Shown: positions 9,293 to 18,143, numbered from the stretch's first letter. The stretch is DNA of 64,000 nucleotides from Mucilaginibacter sp. Bleaf8 (GCF_018390515.1 NZ_JAHBBK010000003.1:806001-870000), one strand, 5' to 3'. Made by a program: numbers and translations. The notes: generated from the letters alone by a model not told the origin.

Positions 9293-10504
9293 ATGGGATT
9301 CAAAAATTTAATTAAATATAAAAAGTTCTTAACGCTGTTTGCTGTTTTGATGCTGCTGGGTACCAACCTTTTGTTTGCACAAGAAGCATCATCAAATGCT
9401 ACTGCAACAGGTACAGGCGATACTTCAGCCCAAAAAGCGGGCATGTGGCTCAGCGTAGGTTACTACGTGGTTTTATTTCTAATTGCCTGCGTTGTTGTAG
9501 CCATTATTGGTAAAATTTTCCGTGTGTACGATCTTACACTGCAAATGCAGGGTAAAAAAGGTGTAAACTGGAATAACATCATGGCAGTAGGTTTCCTGCT
9601 GTTCCTGATATTAGGAGCGATTGGTGTTGCCTATTCATTTACTGTTCATGGCAGCATGATATTACCTGAACCGGCATCTGTGCATGGTGTTACCATGGAC
9701 AACATGTTCTGGACTACAGTAGTTATTACATTTATCGTATTTGTTGCAACCCAGATTCTGTTATTCGGTTTCGTATTCAAATACCGTGAGTCTAAAACCC
9801 GTAAAGCTTATTACCTGCCGCATAATAACACGATTGAGAAAATCTGGACCGTTGTTCCTGCAGTAGTGCTTACCATTTTGGTTGTATTCGGTTTCTTTGC
9901 CTGGAGAAAAATTACCAACTCGGTTGATGCTAAAGGCGAACCTGCTTCAATTGATATTGATGTTACCGGTCATCAGTTTGCCTGGGAGCTTCGCTACCCT
10001 GGTCGTGATGGTAAATTAGGTACAAAAGATTACAAGTTAGCTAACGGTAGTAACATCGTAGGCGTTAACTTCAAAGATAAACACAGCTTTGATGACTTGA
10101 AAGCTGATACACTGATGTTGCCTGTCAACAAGTCTGTTCGTTTGAACATTATTGCGCAGGACGTAATTCATAGTGTTTACATGCCAAACTTCCGTTTACA
10201 AATGAACGCAGTACCAGGTTTACCAACTTACTTTAAGTTTACGCCAACCATCACCACTGCTGAAATGCGTACCCGGTTAGATCAACCTGACTTCAATTAT
10301 CACCTTTATTGTAATAAAATTTGCGGTGGTAACCACTTTAACATGCAGAAGATTGTAATGGTAGTTACTCAGGCTGAGTATCAAAATTGGTTATTACGTC
10401 AAAAACCATATTTGAGCGAGCAACTGAAAAAAGATTTGAAGCTGGCTGATAACCCGCTTTATCAAAAAAGCCAATTACAAAATAGTTTAGCTTCTAACAA
10501 TTAA
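9293..10504 (+). CDS. coxB: Cytochrome c oxidase subunit II
   Basis: Subunit II of an aa3-type heme-copper oxidase, 403 residues. A signal peptide (cleavage near LFAQ, residue 30) is followed by hydrophobic helices near 52-74, 97-119 and 139-160 before the canonical second TM helix at about 190-207. The periplasmic cupredoxin domain has a complete CuA set: H293, C340, C344, H348 and M351, in the motif CNKICGGNHFNM. The residue between the cysteines that is usually Glu is Lys (CNKIC rather than CSEIC). There is no C-terminal CxxCH domain, so this is not a caa3-type subunit; electrons should come from the ACIII cytochromes. Followed by coxA after 16 bases. Confidence 0.95.
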   Translation: MGFKNLIKYKKFLTLFAVLMLLGTNLLFAQEASSNATATGTGDTSAQKAGMWLSVGYYVVLFLIACVVVAIIGKIFRVYDLTLQMQGKKGVNWNNIMAVGFLLFLILGAIGVAYSFTVHGSMILPEPASVHGVTMDNMFWTTVVITFIVFVATQILLFGFVFKYRESKTRKAYYLPHNNTIEKIWTVVPAVVLTILVVFGFFAWRKITNSVDAKGEPASIDIDVTGHQFAWELRYPGRDGKLGTKDYKLANGSNIVGVNFKDKHSFDDLKADTLMLPVNKSVRLNIIAQDVIHSVYMPNFRLQMNAVPGLPTYFKFTPTITTAEMRTRLDQPDFNYHLYCNKICGGNHFNMQKIVMVVTQAEYQNWLLRQKPYLSEQLKKDLKLADNPLYQKSQLQNSLASNN

Positions 10505-10520
10505 TTCAAGATTAGCGATT

Positions 10521-12407
10521 ATGTCAACATTAACAGTTCAGGGTCACGGAGTTGCGCATCATGATCACGATCACGAACATCATCATAACGAAACTTTCCT
10601 GACCAAATACATATTTAGTCAGGATCACAAAATGATTGCCCGTCAGTTTTTGATTACGGGTATCATCATGGCGGTTATTGCCATGATCCTTTCTATCCTG
10701 TTCCGTATTCAATTAGCATATCCGGATAAAGCATTTCCTTTGCTGGAAACCTTATTAGGTCGCTTTGCACCGGGTGGCCGTTTAGATACCAACTTTTATT
10801 TGTCGTTGGTTACCATTCACGGTACCATCATGGTATTCTTTGTGTTAACCGCTGGTTTGAGTGGTACGTTCAGTAACTTATTAATTCCTTACCAATTAGG
10901 TGCACGTGATATGGCTTCGCCATTCATGAACATGCTTTCATACTGGTTCTTCTTTATTGCCAGCGTGATCATGATGAGCTCTTTCTTCGTACAAAAAGGT
11001 CCTGCAGGTCCGGGATGGACTATCTATCCGCCACTTTCAGCATTGCCAAAAGCAATGCCGGGCTCTGGCGAGGGTATGACCTTGTGGTTAATCAGTATGG
11101 TATTTTTCATCGCTTCTCAGCTGATGGGTGGTATCAACTATATCAGTACTGTGTTAAACATGCGTACTAAAGGTATGGACCTGTGGAAAATGCCGTTAAC
11201 TATCTGGGCATTCTTCCTTACTGCTGTTTTAGGTTTGTTAGCATTCCCTGTATTAGTTGCAGGTGTGGTGTTACTGATTTTTGACCGTAGCTTTGGTACC
11301 AGCTTCTATTTGTCAGATATCGTTATCAATGGTCAGCAATTATCGGCCGAAGGTGGTAGCCCGATTTTATTCCAGCACTTATTCTGGTTCTTGGGTCACC
11401 CTGAGGTGTACATCGTTATCATGCCTGCAATGGGTCTGGTATCTGAGGTAATGGCAACCAACTCACGTAAACCAATCTTCGGTTACCATGCAATGGTTTA
11501 CTCATTAATTGGTATTACGGTATTATCATTTATCGTATGGGGTCACCATATGTTCGTTACGGGTATGAACCCGTTCCTGGGCGGTGTGTTCATGATTACC
11601 ACGCTGATCATTGCGGTACCATCGGCAGTAAAAACATTTAACTGGCTGGCTACCTTGTGGCGCGGTAATATCCGTTTCACACCAGCTATGTTGTTCTCTA
11701 TCGGTTTCGTATCGTTCTTCATCTCTGGTGGTTTAACAGGTATTTTCCTGGGTAACGCTACTTTAGATATCAACTTACACGATACGTACTTCGTTGTAGC
11801 TCACTTCCACTTGGTAATGGGTTCGGCGGCTATCTTTGGTATGTTGGCTGGTGTTTACCACTGGTTCCCTAAAATGTTCGGTCGTATGATTGGCGAAAAA
11901 TTAGGTTACCTGCACTTCTGGTTAACATTCATCGGTGCTTACCTGGTATTCTTCCCAATGCACTTCATGGGTCTGGATGGCGTACCTCGTCGTTACTATT
12001 CATTCACCGAGATTGAATCGTTGAAACAATGGGTATCAGTAAACACATTTGTTACCTGGGCGGCTATCATGTCGGCACTGGCGCAAGTAGCGTTCCTGGT
12101 TAACTTCTTTTATTCAATGTTCTTCGGTAAAAAAGCTACTGAGAATCCATGGGAGTCTAACACACTGGAATGGACAACGCCGGTTGAGCATATCCACGGT
12201 AACTGGCCAGGCGAAATCCCGACTGTATACCGTTGGCCATATGATTATAGCAAACCTGGTGCTGATACGGATTTCATTCCACAGCATATACCGTTCTCTC
12301 AAACATTAACTTCAAACCTTCCGCATGATTTCGAAGACAATCCTGTTGGTTTGGAAGAGCATAAAAACTGGGTGAATACCCAAAAGTCAAATGAAGAGGT
12401 AAAATAA
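10521..12407 (+). CDS. coxA: Cytochrome c oxidase subunit I
   Basis: Catalytic subunit of the terminal oxidase, reducing oxygen to water and pumping protons; 628 residues, twelve or more helices. Heme and copper ligands are visible: H100 and H430 for heme a, H428 for heme a3, and H293, H342 and H343 for CuB. The GHPEVY motif (292-297) supplies the Tyr crosslinked to a CuB histidine and the Glu of the D channel, placing the enzyme in the A1 class. The N-terminus has a His/Asp-rich tail (HDHDHEHHH) that may bind metal. The 100 C-terminal residues are soluble and typical of Bacteroidota CoxA. The operon ends at the hairpin 12428-12480. Confidence 0.96.
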   Translation: MSTLTVQGHGVAHHDHDHEHHHNETFLTKYIFSQDHKMIARQFLITGIIMAVIAMILSILFRIQLAYPDKAFPLLETLLGRFAPGGRLDTNFYLSLVTIHGTIMVFFVLTAGLSGTFSNLLIPYQLGARDMASPFMNMLSYWFFFIASVIMMSSFFVQKGPAGPGWTIYPPLSALPKAMPGSGEGMTLWLISMVFFIASQLMGGINYISTVLNMRTKGMDLWKMPLTIWAFFLTAVLGLLAFPVLVAGVVLLIFDRSFGTSFYLSDIVINGQQLSAEGGSPILFQHLFWFLGHPEVYIVIMPAMGLVSEVMATNSRKPIFGYHAMVYSLIGITVLSFIVWGHHMFVTGMNPFLGGVFMITTLIIAVPSAVKTFNWLATLWRGNIRFTPAMLFSIGFVSFFISGGLTGIFLGNATLDINLHDTYFVVAHFHLVMGSAAIFGMLAGVYHWFPKMFGRMIGEKLGYLHFWLTFIGAYLVFFPMHFMGLDGVPRRYYSFTEIESLKQWVSVNTFVTWAAIMSALAQVAFLVNFFYSMFFGKKATENPWESNTLEWTTPVEHIHGNWPGEIPTVYRWPYDYSKPGADTDFIPQHIPFSQTLTSNLPHDFEDNPVGLEEHKNWVNTQKSNEEVK

Positions 12408-12427
12408 TCTTCTTTCTGATCTGATCG

Positions 12428-12480
12428 TTTAGGGTATCTGTACCGGAAAGTATTTCCAAAAACAGATACCCTAAATTTTT
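12428..12480 (+). terminator. Terminator between coxA and ctaA, with a nested inner hairpin
   Basis: A 13-bp stem (12428-12440 with 12463-12475) is followed by five T. The 22-base loop itself holds a smaller 5-bp hairpin (GGAAA at 12445-12449 with TTTCC at 12453-12457). It splits the respiratory genes into two transcription units, though partial read-through into ctaA is possible. Confidence 0.8.
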
Positions 12481-12491
12481 AATACGAGTAC

Positions 12492-13553
12492 ATGAGTATA
12501 ACAACAGCAAAAGCAAACTTTCGGAAGATTAACCTTATCACCATTGTTTTGTTATTTGTTTTGATACTGGCGGGGGGAGTTGTACGTAGCAGCGGTTCAG
12601 GAATGGGATGCCCTGACTGGCCTAAGTGTTTTGGTCGTTATATACCTCCTACAGATGCATCTGAGTTGCCAGCTAACTATAAAGATGCTTATGTAGCAAA
12701 GCGTACCGCAAAGAATCAGCGATTTGCTAAAACTTTGGACGTATTTGGCTACAGCGATTTAGCTAACCGCATACGCCAGGATAAATCCATCCTTTTACCT
12801 GAGGAGTTCAATGCCACTCGTACCTGGACAGAATATATCAACCGGTTGATTGGCGCCCTTTCAGGACTGTTTCTTTTACTAACGGCAATTTATTCCTGGA
12901 GCTATCGTAAAGAAAATGTTTGGATACCAGTCTTAAGCATTTTTAATCTTGTACTGGTAGCTTTTCAAGCCTGGTTGGGCTCGATCGTTGTTTCCACTAA
13001 CTTGGTTGCCTGGATAGTTACTGTACACATGTTACTTGCATTAGTGATACTAGCTTTGGCTATATACACCTATCACGCGGCAAAAGTAATTGGCAAAGCA
13101 AGTCTTAAGGTTAAATCATTTATTACTATACTCACAGTTATTGTTACTGTATTGAGCATTGTACAGATAACATTAGGGACTGAAGTGCGTGAAAAGATAG
13201 ATGCTGTTGCCGGTCATTTTCAGGGGCAGGAGCGGGGGCAGTGGGTAGAAAGAGCAGGAGAGATTTTCAGCGGCCACCGCGATTCGGCTCTGTTAGTGCT
13301 TGTGCTTAATGTGATGTTATATGCACTTATCCGTAAAAGCTTTAGTCGGCATTCCATACATCAGCAGTTAATGAGTTTTGTGTTTTTGATGATCATGTTA
13401 CAAATAGGTACGGGTATAGCGTTATCCTATTTTGCGCTGCCACCATTTGCACAGGCATCGCACATCGTACTGGCTAGCTTAATTTTTGGCGCTCAATTTT
13501 ACTTATTACTCAATTTGTTCCGTTCAGCTAATTATATGGAGGCGCGCAGATGA
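12492..13553 (+). CDS. ctaA: Heme A synthase (COX15/CtaA family)
   Basis: Membrane enzyme that oxidises the methyl group of heme O to give heme A for the oxidase; 353 residues, eight predicted helices. The N-terminal loop has the family motif GMGCPDWPKC with a cysteine pair. Of the four heme-ligand histidines known in CtaA/COX15, three are visible: H179 (TVHMLLA), H262 (GHRDSA) and H324 (QASHIVLA). The first, in the EYxHR motif of helix II, is asparagine here (EYINR, N117). The stop overlaps the ctaB start (ATGA at 13550), so the two are coupled. Confidence 0.92.
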   Translation: MSITTAKANFRKINLITIVLLFVLILAGGVVRSSGSGMGCPDWPKCFGRYIPPTDASELPANYKDAYVAKRTAKNQRFAKTLDVFGYSDLANRIRQDKSILLPEEFNATRTWTEYINRLIGALSGLFLLLTAIYSWSYRKENVWIPVLSIFNLVLVAFQAWLGSIVVSTNLVAWIVTVHMLLALVILALAIYTYHAAKVIGKASLKVKSFITILTVIVTVLSIVQITLGTEVREKIDAVAGHFQGQERGQWVERAGEIFSGHRDSALLVLVLNVMLYALIRKSFSRHSIHQQLMSFVFLMIMLQIGTGIALSYFALPPFAQASHIVLASLIFGAQFYLLLNLFRSANYMEARR

Positions 13554-14425
13554 TCTGGAAAGATTTAATTAAGCTGATCAAGTTTCGGCTTACTTTTTTA
13601 GTTGTTTTCTCGGCATCCATCAGCTTTCTGATCGGCAGCAAGGTAAACGTTATTGAAGGTTCCCAGGAAGCAATTAACTGGGTGAACTGGATCAAGCTAA
13701 TCGTGGGCGGCTTCTTGATAACAGGTGCTGCGAACGGGTTTAACGAAATTATAGAGAAGGATTTAGACCGCTTAATGAAGCGCACTGCAGATCGTCCTTT
13801 ACCGGCCGGACGCATGACCAACGGACAGGCACTGATTTTAAGCCTGTTTATGGGTTTCAGTGGTACTTACCTGTTAGGCAGCTTGAACTTGTTCACCGGC
13901 TTTTTATCCATATTTGCCATCATCCTGTATGCGTTTGTGTATACGCCATTGAAGCAAAAGTCGCCTATATCGGTTTTTGTAGGTGCAATACCGGGTGCGC
14001 TGCCTACCATGATTGGTTACATCGCGGCACATCCCAAGCTTGATCATATTGCTTTAATCGTATTCTTTATCCAGTTCATCTGGCAGTTCCCTCACTTTTG
14101 GGCTATTGCCTGGGTATTGGATGATGATTACAAGCTGGCAGGTTTCCGTTTGTTGCCAACCGGAAGGCGAGATGTGGTAAGTTCAGTAATCACTTTTGTA
14201 TTTACACTGGTATTGTTACCTGTAAGCTTGCTGCCTACTATTTATAAGTACGGAGGCTATTACTTGGGCGGCGTATCGCTTGTGTGCAGCCTCGTGTTTT
14301 TATATCAGGCTTTTATGCTGATGCGTACGCGTGAAATTAAAGCAGCGCGCCAGCTCATGTTCGGTTCTTTTTTGTATTTACCGATAGTGCAGTTAATGTT
14401 TTTATTTGATTTTGTAGGAAAGTAA
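13550..14425 (+). CDS. ctaB: Heme O synthase (protoheme IX farnesyltransferase)
   Basis: UbiA-superfamily enzyme that adds a farnesyl group to heme B, making heme O, the substrate of CtaA. 291 residues, about nine helices. The first Asp-rich motif reads NEIIEKDLDRLMKRTADRPL at about residues 65-84, with the usual first Asp as Glu. A second polar loop (LDDDYKLAGFRLLPTGRRD, about 190-208) fits the second Mg-diphosphate site. Starts by a 4-base overlap with ctaA and ends 3 bases before the next gene. Confidence 0.95.
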   Translation: MIWKDLIKLIKFRLTFLVVFSASISFLIGSKVNVIEGSQEAINWVNWIKLIVGGFLITGAANGFNEIIEKDLDRLMKRTADRPLPAGRMTNGQALILSLFMGFSGTYLLGSLNLFTGFLSIFAIILYAFVYTPLKQKSPISVFVGAIPGALPTMIGYIAAHPKLDHIALIVFFIQFIWQFPHFWAIAWVLDDDYKLAGFRLLPTGRRDVVSSVITFVFTLVLLPVSLLPTIYKYGGYYLGGVSLVCSLVFLYQAFMLMRTREIKAARQLMFGSFLYLPIVQLMFLFDFVGK

Positions 14426-14428
14426 TTT

Positions 14429-15010
14429 ATGGCTCAGATACAGCAAGAAAAAAATAAGCTCAATCTAACGCCCAAGCGTTTCAACATGTGGGTATTTATA
14501 TTCACATCGTTTATGTTCTTTGCGGCGCTCAGCAGTGGTTTTATCGTTTACAGCGGTGGCAAAGGGCACGCATTGAATGTGATATTGCCAGATGCGTTTA
14601 TGTTCAGCACGGCAATAATTGTGTTAAGTAGTGTTACCATGTTCCTGGCATCAAAAGCTGCTAAGAATCTGCAGTTCGGTAAGCAGCGCCTGTTTTTGTG
14701 GATTACCTTCTTGTTAGGTGTCGGCTTTTTCATCGCCCAGATTTACGGCTGGTATATACTTACTTACCGTATGGGAGTGTACTTTAGCAACCCTAACGCG
14801 TCGCAATCTTTTATTTATGTATTTTCGGGCATGCACCTGCTACACATTTTGGCAGGTTTGGTGTTATTGATAATAAGCCTGGTGGGAACCTACCGGAATA
14901 CCCCTCAGGTTTTGAATTTGTTCCGGATGGAGATGAGTTCTATTTTTTGGCATTTTGTCGATATTATATGGATTTATCTCTATGTTTTTTTACTTTTGAA
15001 CCAGAATTAA
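14429..15010 (+). CDS. Cytochrome c oxidase subunit III (first copy)
   Basis: Heme-copper oxidase subunit III family, 193 residues with five helices. Family features include the MWVFIFTSFMFFAALSSGFIVY first helix and the C-terminal SSIFWHFVDIIWIYLYVFL helix, whose WHFVDxxW pattern is characteristic. Subunit III supports proton uptake and stability of subunit I and binds no metal. This copy diverges from the second copy at 15030, which starts 19 bases after it; both are complete, so this is gene duplication and not a split gene. Confidence 0.92.
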   Translation: MAQIQQEKNKLNLTPKRFNMWVFIFTSFMFFAALSSGFIVYSGGKGHALNVILPDAFMFSTAIIVLSSVTMFLASKAAKNLQFGKQRLFLWITFLLGVGFFIAQIYGWYILTYRMGVYFSNPNASQSFIYVFSGMHLLHILAGLVLLIISLVGTYRNTPQVLNLFRMEMSSIFWHFVDIIWIYLYVFLLLNQN

Positions 15011-15029
15011 CAATCTATTTTAAGTACAA

Positions 15030-15746
15030 ATGAGTACAACAGCGGTAACATCACCTATTGATGAAGTGAAATCAACGCCATGGTCTGGCGGACGTTCTCC
15101 GTTTTCGGTAGAATACGGTAAAATGATGATGTGGTTTTTCCTGTTATCAGATGCGTTTACTTTTTCATCCCTATTAATTGCCTACGGCGCTTTACGTTTC
15201 AGCTCAAGCAGCTGGCCAGCTGCCGACTTAGTATTCCAGTCAGTTCCCGGCATGATTGAGCATGGCGCTCCATTAGTGTTTGTGGGTATCATGACCTTTA
15301 TTTTGATTTTGAGTTCGGTAACTATGGTGTTAGGTGTTGAAGCCGGCCATCGTGGTGCTCGTAAGGAAGTAGCTATGTGGATGGTGCTTACCATCATTGG
15401 CGGCTTTTTGTTTTTGGGTTGCCAGGCTTTGGAATGGAATCACTTGTTCCACGAAGGCTTTGGCTGGGGGCATATTCCTCATGAAATTAAAGAGTACTTT
15501 CATGAAGGTCAAACACCTTCTACTACTTATACCCAACAGTTCGCTAACCTATTCTTCACCATTACTGGTTTCCACGGTTTCCACGTATTCAGCGGTGTAA
15601 TCATTAATATCATTATCCTGATCAACGTACTGGCCGGTACTTATGACAGACGCGGTAGCTATCTGATGGTTGAAAAAGTAGGCTTATACTGGCACTTTGT
15701 AGACTTAGTTTGGGTGTTTGTATTTACCTTTTTCTATTTAGTATAA
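15030..15746 (+). CDS. Cytochrome c oxidase subunit III (second copy)
   Basis: Second subunit III homologue, 238 residues. Helices begin at about residue 28 (GKMMMWFFLLSDAFTFSSLL), and the C-terminus has the conserved YWHFVDLVWVFVFTFFYLV signature. It is longer than the first copy owing to a loop around residues 140-175 (HEGFGWGHIPHEI...). Tandem subunit III genes of unequal length are common in Bacteroidota; one may represent the ancestral subunit. Followed by subunit IV after 21 bases. Confidence 0.94.
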   Translation: MSTTAVTSPIDEVKSTPWSGGRSPFSVEYGKMMMWFFLLSDAFTFSSLLIAYGALRFSSSSWPAADLVFQSVPGMIEHGAPLVFVGIMTFILILSSVTMVLGVEAGHRGARKEVAMWMVLTIIGGFLFLGCQALEWNHLFHEGFGWGHIPHEIKEYFHEGQTPSTTYTQQFANLFFTITGFHGFHVFSGVIINIIILINVLAGTYDRRGSYLMVEKVGLYWHFVDLVWVFVFTFFYLV

Positions 15747-15767
15747 ATTTAAAAAACTGATTTAATT

Positions 15768-16109
15768 ATGTCATCAGAAAAACATACAGAACATCATGAT
15801 CATGCGGAGCATGATACTATGACACGCGGCAGAATTGTAAGGGTATTCATATACTTACTCGCTATCACAGTTCTTGAGTTTGCTATAGCATTGATTGCAG
15901 TACCTCACGGTTTAAGTCTTCGCATAGCTAACCCCGTATATATCTTACTTACTCTTCTGAAAGCGTTTTATATAGTAGCATTCTTTATGCACTTGAAGTT
16001 TGAGAAGGCAGGCTTAGTATATACACTGGTTATTCCAATTATTTTCATTATCGGCTTAATTTTAGTACTTACCAACGAAAGTAATCATTGGGTGGATTTA
16101 AGGGGATAA
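15768..16109 (+). CDS. Cytochrome c oxidase subunit IV (CyoD/CtaF-like)
   Basis: Small membrane protein of 113 residues with three helices, matching the bacterial oxidase subunit IV (COX4_pro) family. Like coxA it has a histidine-rich N-terminus (HTEHHDHAEHD) that may be a metal-binding tail. Its stop codon overlaps the start of the Sco gene by one base (TAATG at 16107-16111). It assists assembly or stability of subunit I. Confidence 0.9.
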   Translation: MSSEKHTEHHDHAEHDTMTRGRIVRVFIYLLAITVLEFAIALIAVPHGLSLRIANPVYILLTLLKAFYIVAFFMHLKFEKAGLVYTLVIPIIFIIGLILVLTNESNHWVDLRG

Positions 16110-16813
16110 TGAATAGATTTTCAGTTTCTTTAAAAAAGATTGTAATCCTGGTGCTCATCTTAGCAGTACCAGGATTTTTATATTATTTACTTACCGTAAA
16201 AGGGAAGAATCGCTATAAACCACTGCCGTTTTACGGGCCTAAAGAGGTTGCTAAAACAGGGCACAGCCACCATGGTAATTACATACCCGATACTATTTAC
16301 CATAAGCTAAGTGATTTTAACCTTGTCAACCAAAACGGCGAGCCGGTATCACTAAAGAACTTTACAGGTAATATTTTTATCGTCAATTTCTTTTACACCA
16401 ATTGCCCGACGGTATGTAATGAAATGAACAAGAACCTGCATTTTTTGGCCGATACCTATCGCAAAAACCGTATGGTTAAGTTTGTATCCATAACTGTAGA
16501 CCCGCAACGTGACGACGTGAATACACTAAAGGCATACGCTGCTAAGTACAAATTGCCGGCTGATAAATGGCAGTTCCTGACTGGTGATACAACGAGCATT
16601 TACAATCTGGCACGAAAAGGCTTTTTAGTGAATGCTGTACAGCTGGATAAGGATAATTTTGTATATAGTGATAAGCTGATACTGATTGACCAGGAGAAGC
16701 GCGTTCGCGGGTACTACTCCGGTACCTCAGTACCTGAAGTAAACCGCCTGAATGATGAGATAAAAGTGCAGATAGCCGAAGAGTTGCGTAAAATTAAAGC
16801 CCCTGATTTATAA
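16109..16813 (+). CDS. Sco1/SenC-family copper/thiol assembly protein
   Basis: Membrane-anchored thioredoxin-fold protein, 234 residues, one helix at about 9-28. Sco proteins load copper into the CuA site of subunit II or keep its cysteines reduced. The redox/copper motif C99-P-T-V-C103 is intact, but the third copper ligand, a His usually found as HS or HT before the LILID strand, is Tyr here (VYSDKLILID, Y186), and no histidine occurs nearby. The ATG at 16109 is preferred because it overlaps the upstream stop by one base; a start at 16088 would overlap the subunit IV gene and lacks the signal anchor at its end. It may act as a thiol-disulfide reductase. Confidence 0.88.
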   Translation: MNRFSVSLKKIVILVLILAVPGFLYYLLTVKGKNRYKPLPFYGPKEVAKTGHSHHGNYIPDTIYHKLSDFNLVNQNGEPVSLKNFTGNIFIVNFFYTNCPTVCNEMNKNLHFLADTYRKNRMVKFVSITVDPQRDDVNTLKAYAAKYKLPADKWQFLTGDTTSIYNLARKGFLVNAVQLDKDNFVYSDKLILIDQEKRVRGYYSGTSVPEVNRLNDEIKVQIAEELRKIKAPDL

Positions 16814-16814
16814 C

Positions 16815-17393
16815 ATGAACATTTCCGATAAACTGATATTCCGTTTTGTAACCGGCTTATCCATATTCGTTTTTGCCGTAGTAGTGATACTGAGCATGAA
16901 GGTTTTACCTAAGCCCGAAGTGCCTGCAGGTTTGCTATACTTTTTACCTAAGCTTAATGCTATTTTCAATGGCACCTGCAGTGTGTTGCTGCTGGTTTCA
17001 CTGTACTTCATCAGGCACGGCAAGGTGGCATTACATAAACGCACCAACATACTTGCGTTTATTTTATCGTCTTTGTTTCTGGTATCTTACATTGCGTTCC
17101 ACTGGTTAGCGCCCGAAACAAGATATGGAGACTTGGATAGCAATGGTGTAGTGACCGAAACAGAGAAACTGGCTGCCGGGAATGTGCGCTATGTATACTA
17201 TTTGATATTAATTACACACATTATACTGGCTGCAGGTGTTTTACCGTTAATATTACTCAGCTTTTACCGCGGCTTACAAATGCAAGTCGAAAAACACCGC
17301 AAACTGGTAAGATGGACGTTTCCTATCTGGCTGTATGTAACGGTTACCGGGGTAATTGTTTACGTAATGATTTCGCCTTATTACAATTTTTAG
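16815..17393 (+). CDS. DUF420 membrane protein, oxidase-associated
   Basis: 192-residue protein with five predicted helices of the DUF420 family. Histidines inside or at the ends of helices (KVALHKRTN, FHWLAPETRY, ITHIILAAG, EKHRKLVRW) are the family signature and resemble heme-ligand spacing in the related CtaG/COX15-type proteins. Starts one base after the Sco stop, so belongs to the oxidase assembly unit. Molecular function unknown; a role in heme or copper delivery is an inference from position. Confidence 0.85.
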   Translation: MNISDKLIFRFVTGLSIFVFAVVVILSMKVLPKPEVPAGLLYFLPKLNAIFNGTCSVLLLVSLYFIRHGKVALHKRTNILAFILSSLFLVSYIAFHWLAPETRYGDLDSNGVVTETEKLAAGNVRYVYYLILITHIILAAGVLPLILLSFYRGLQMQVEKHRKLVRWTFPIWLYVTVTGVIVYVMISPYYNF

Positions 17394-17407
17394 TGAATGT
17401 TTATAGG

Positions 17408-17415
17408 TAACTTTG
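17408..17415 (+). promoter_or_regulatory. -7 box directly before a small membrane protein
   Basis: TAACTTTG matches TAnnTTTG and ends 7 bases before the ATG at 17423. If used, the transcript would have almost no leader. Confidence 0.45.
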
Positions 17416-17422
17416 TAAACGA

Positions 17423-17698
17423 ATGAAAACATTAAAATTATTAGCATTCAGCTTTGTAGCTGCTTTAATGATATTAAGTGTGCAGCCTGTTAAGGCCCAG
17501 TGTGCTATGTGTACTGCTAATGCCGAGGCCGGCGTTAAGAACGGCAACACAACCACCCGCGGATTGAACAATGGCATACTGTTTTTGCTGGCTTGCCCTT
17601 ACCTGGCCGTAGCAGCGGTAGGGTTTATATGGTACAAAAAGTACCGGCGTAAAGATGTGGAGATCAATATGCACAAAGAGAACTTTCACTTAAACTAA
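17423..17698 (+). CDS. Small CxxC membrane protein at the end of the oxidase assembly unit
   Basis: 91 residues: a signal peptide (cleavage near VKAQ, residue 26), an immediately following CAMC motif (residues 27-30), an Asn/Thr-rich loop, one helix at about 52-73 that includes a CPYL segment, and a basic then acidic tail. Short proteins with a CAMC motif are often found beside oxidase assembly genes in Bacteroidota, but no function is known to me. The two cysteines facing the periplasm could bind copper or act in thiol exchange; this is inference. A terminator follows directly. Confidence 0.8.
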   Translation: MKTLKLLAFSFVAALMILSVQPVKAQCAMCTANAEAGVKNGNTTTRGLNNGILFLLACPYLAVAAVGFIWYKKYRRKDVEINMHKENFHLN

Positions 17699-17704
17699 AA
17701 AGAC

Positions 17705-17733
17705 AAGCACCCCACACCTGCGGGTGCTTTTTT
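17705..17733 (+). terminator. Rho-independent terminator closing the oxidase assembly unit
   Basis: An 8-bp stem (17705-17712 with 17722-17729) with seven or more T at its 3' side, 7 bases after the stop of the CxxC protein. Confidence 0.85.
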
Positions 17734-17744
17734 AATAATAGATA

Positions 17745-18143
17745 ATGGCAAAAACATCCAAGTTTAAAGCTATGGCCCTGGCCAAATGCCCCAAATGTCG
17801 CAGAGGGGATATGTTTCCTGGTGGCACTTACAGTATAGGGGGCAACAAAATGAATGAACACTGCCCTCGTTGCGGTTTTCATTTCGAGATTGAACCCGGC
17901 TACTTTTATGCGGCTATGTATGTAAGTTATGCTTTAAATGTTGCACAGGCAGTATCCTTGGCAGTGGCCACCTATGTGCTAACCGGTAATTTGGAGTCGC
18001 CGTGGTTATATTTGCTTATCATTTTGGGCGGATGTTTTATACTTGCACCATTCAATTATCGTTACTCAAGGGTAGTACTGCTGTATTGGTTATCGCCTAA
18101 GGTACACTACCAGCCACATTTAGATACGGATGATACAAACTGA
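17745..18143 (+). CDS. DUF983 zinc-ribbon membrane protein
   Basis: 132 residues. Two cysteine pairs (CPKC at 15-18, CPRC at 41-44) form a likely zinc ribbon, followed by two helices (about 55-80 and 85-108). This is the DUF983 arrangement; no biochemical role is established. The last 14 bases overlap the DUF2461 gene, indicating coupling. Confidence 0.9.
   Translation: MAKTSKFKAMALAKCPKCRRGDMFPGGTYSIGGNKMNEHCPRCGFHFEIEPGYFYAAMYVSYALNVAQAVSLAVATYVLTGNLESPWLYLLIILGGCFILAPFNYRYSRVVLLYWLSPKVHYQPHLDTDDTN

Noticed and set aside
9293..10504. CoxB as a caa3-type subunit with a fused cytochrome c
   Set aside because: No CxxCH motif occurs in the protein; only the CuA ligands are present.
14429..15746. 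The two subunit III genes as one gene split by a frameshift
   Set aside because: Each has its own N-terminal helix and its own C-terminal WHFVDxxW signature, so they are two complete genes.
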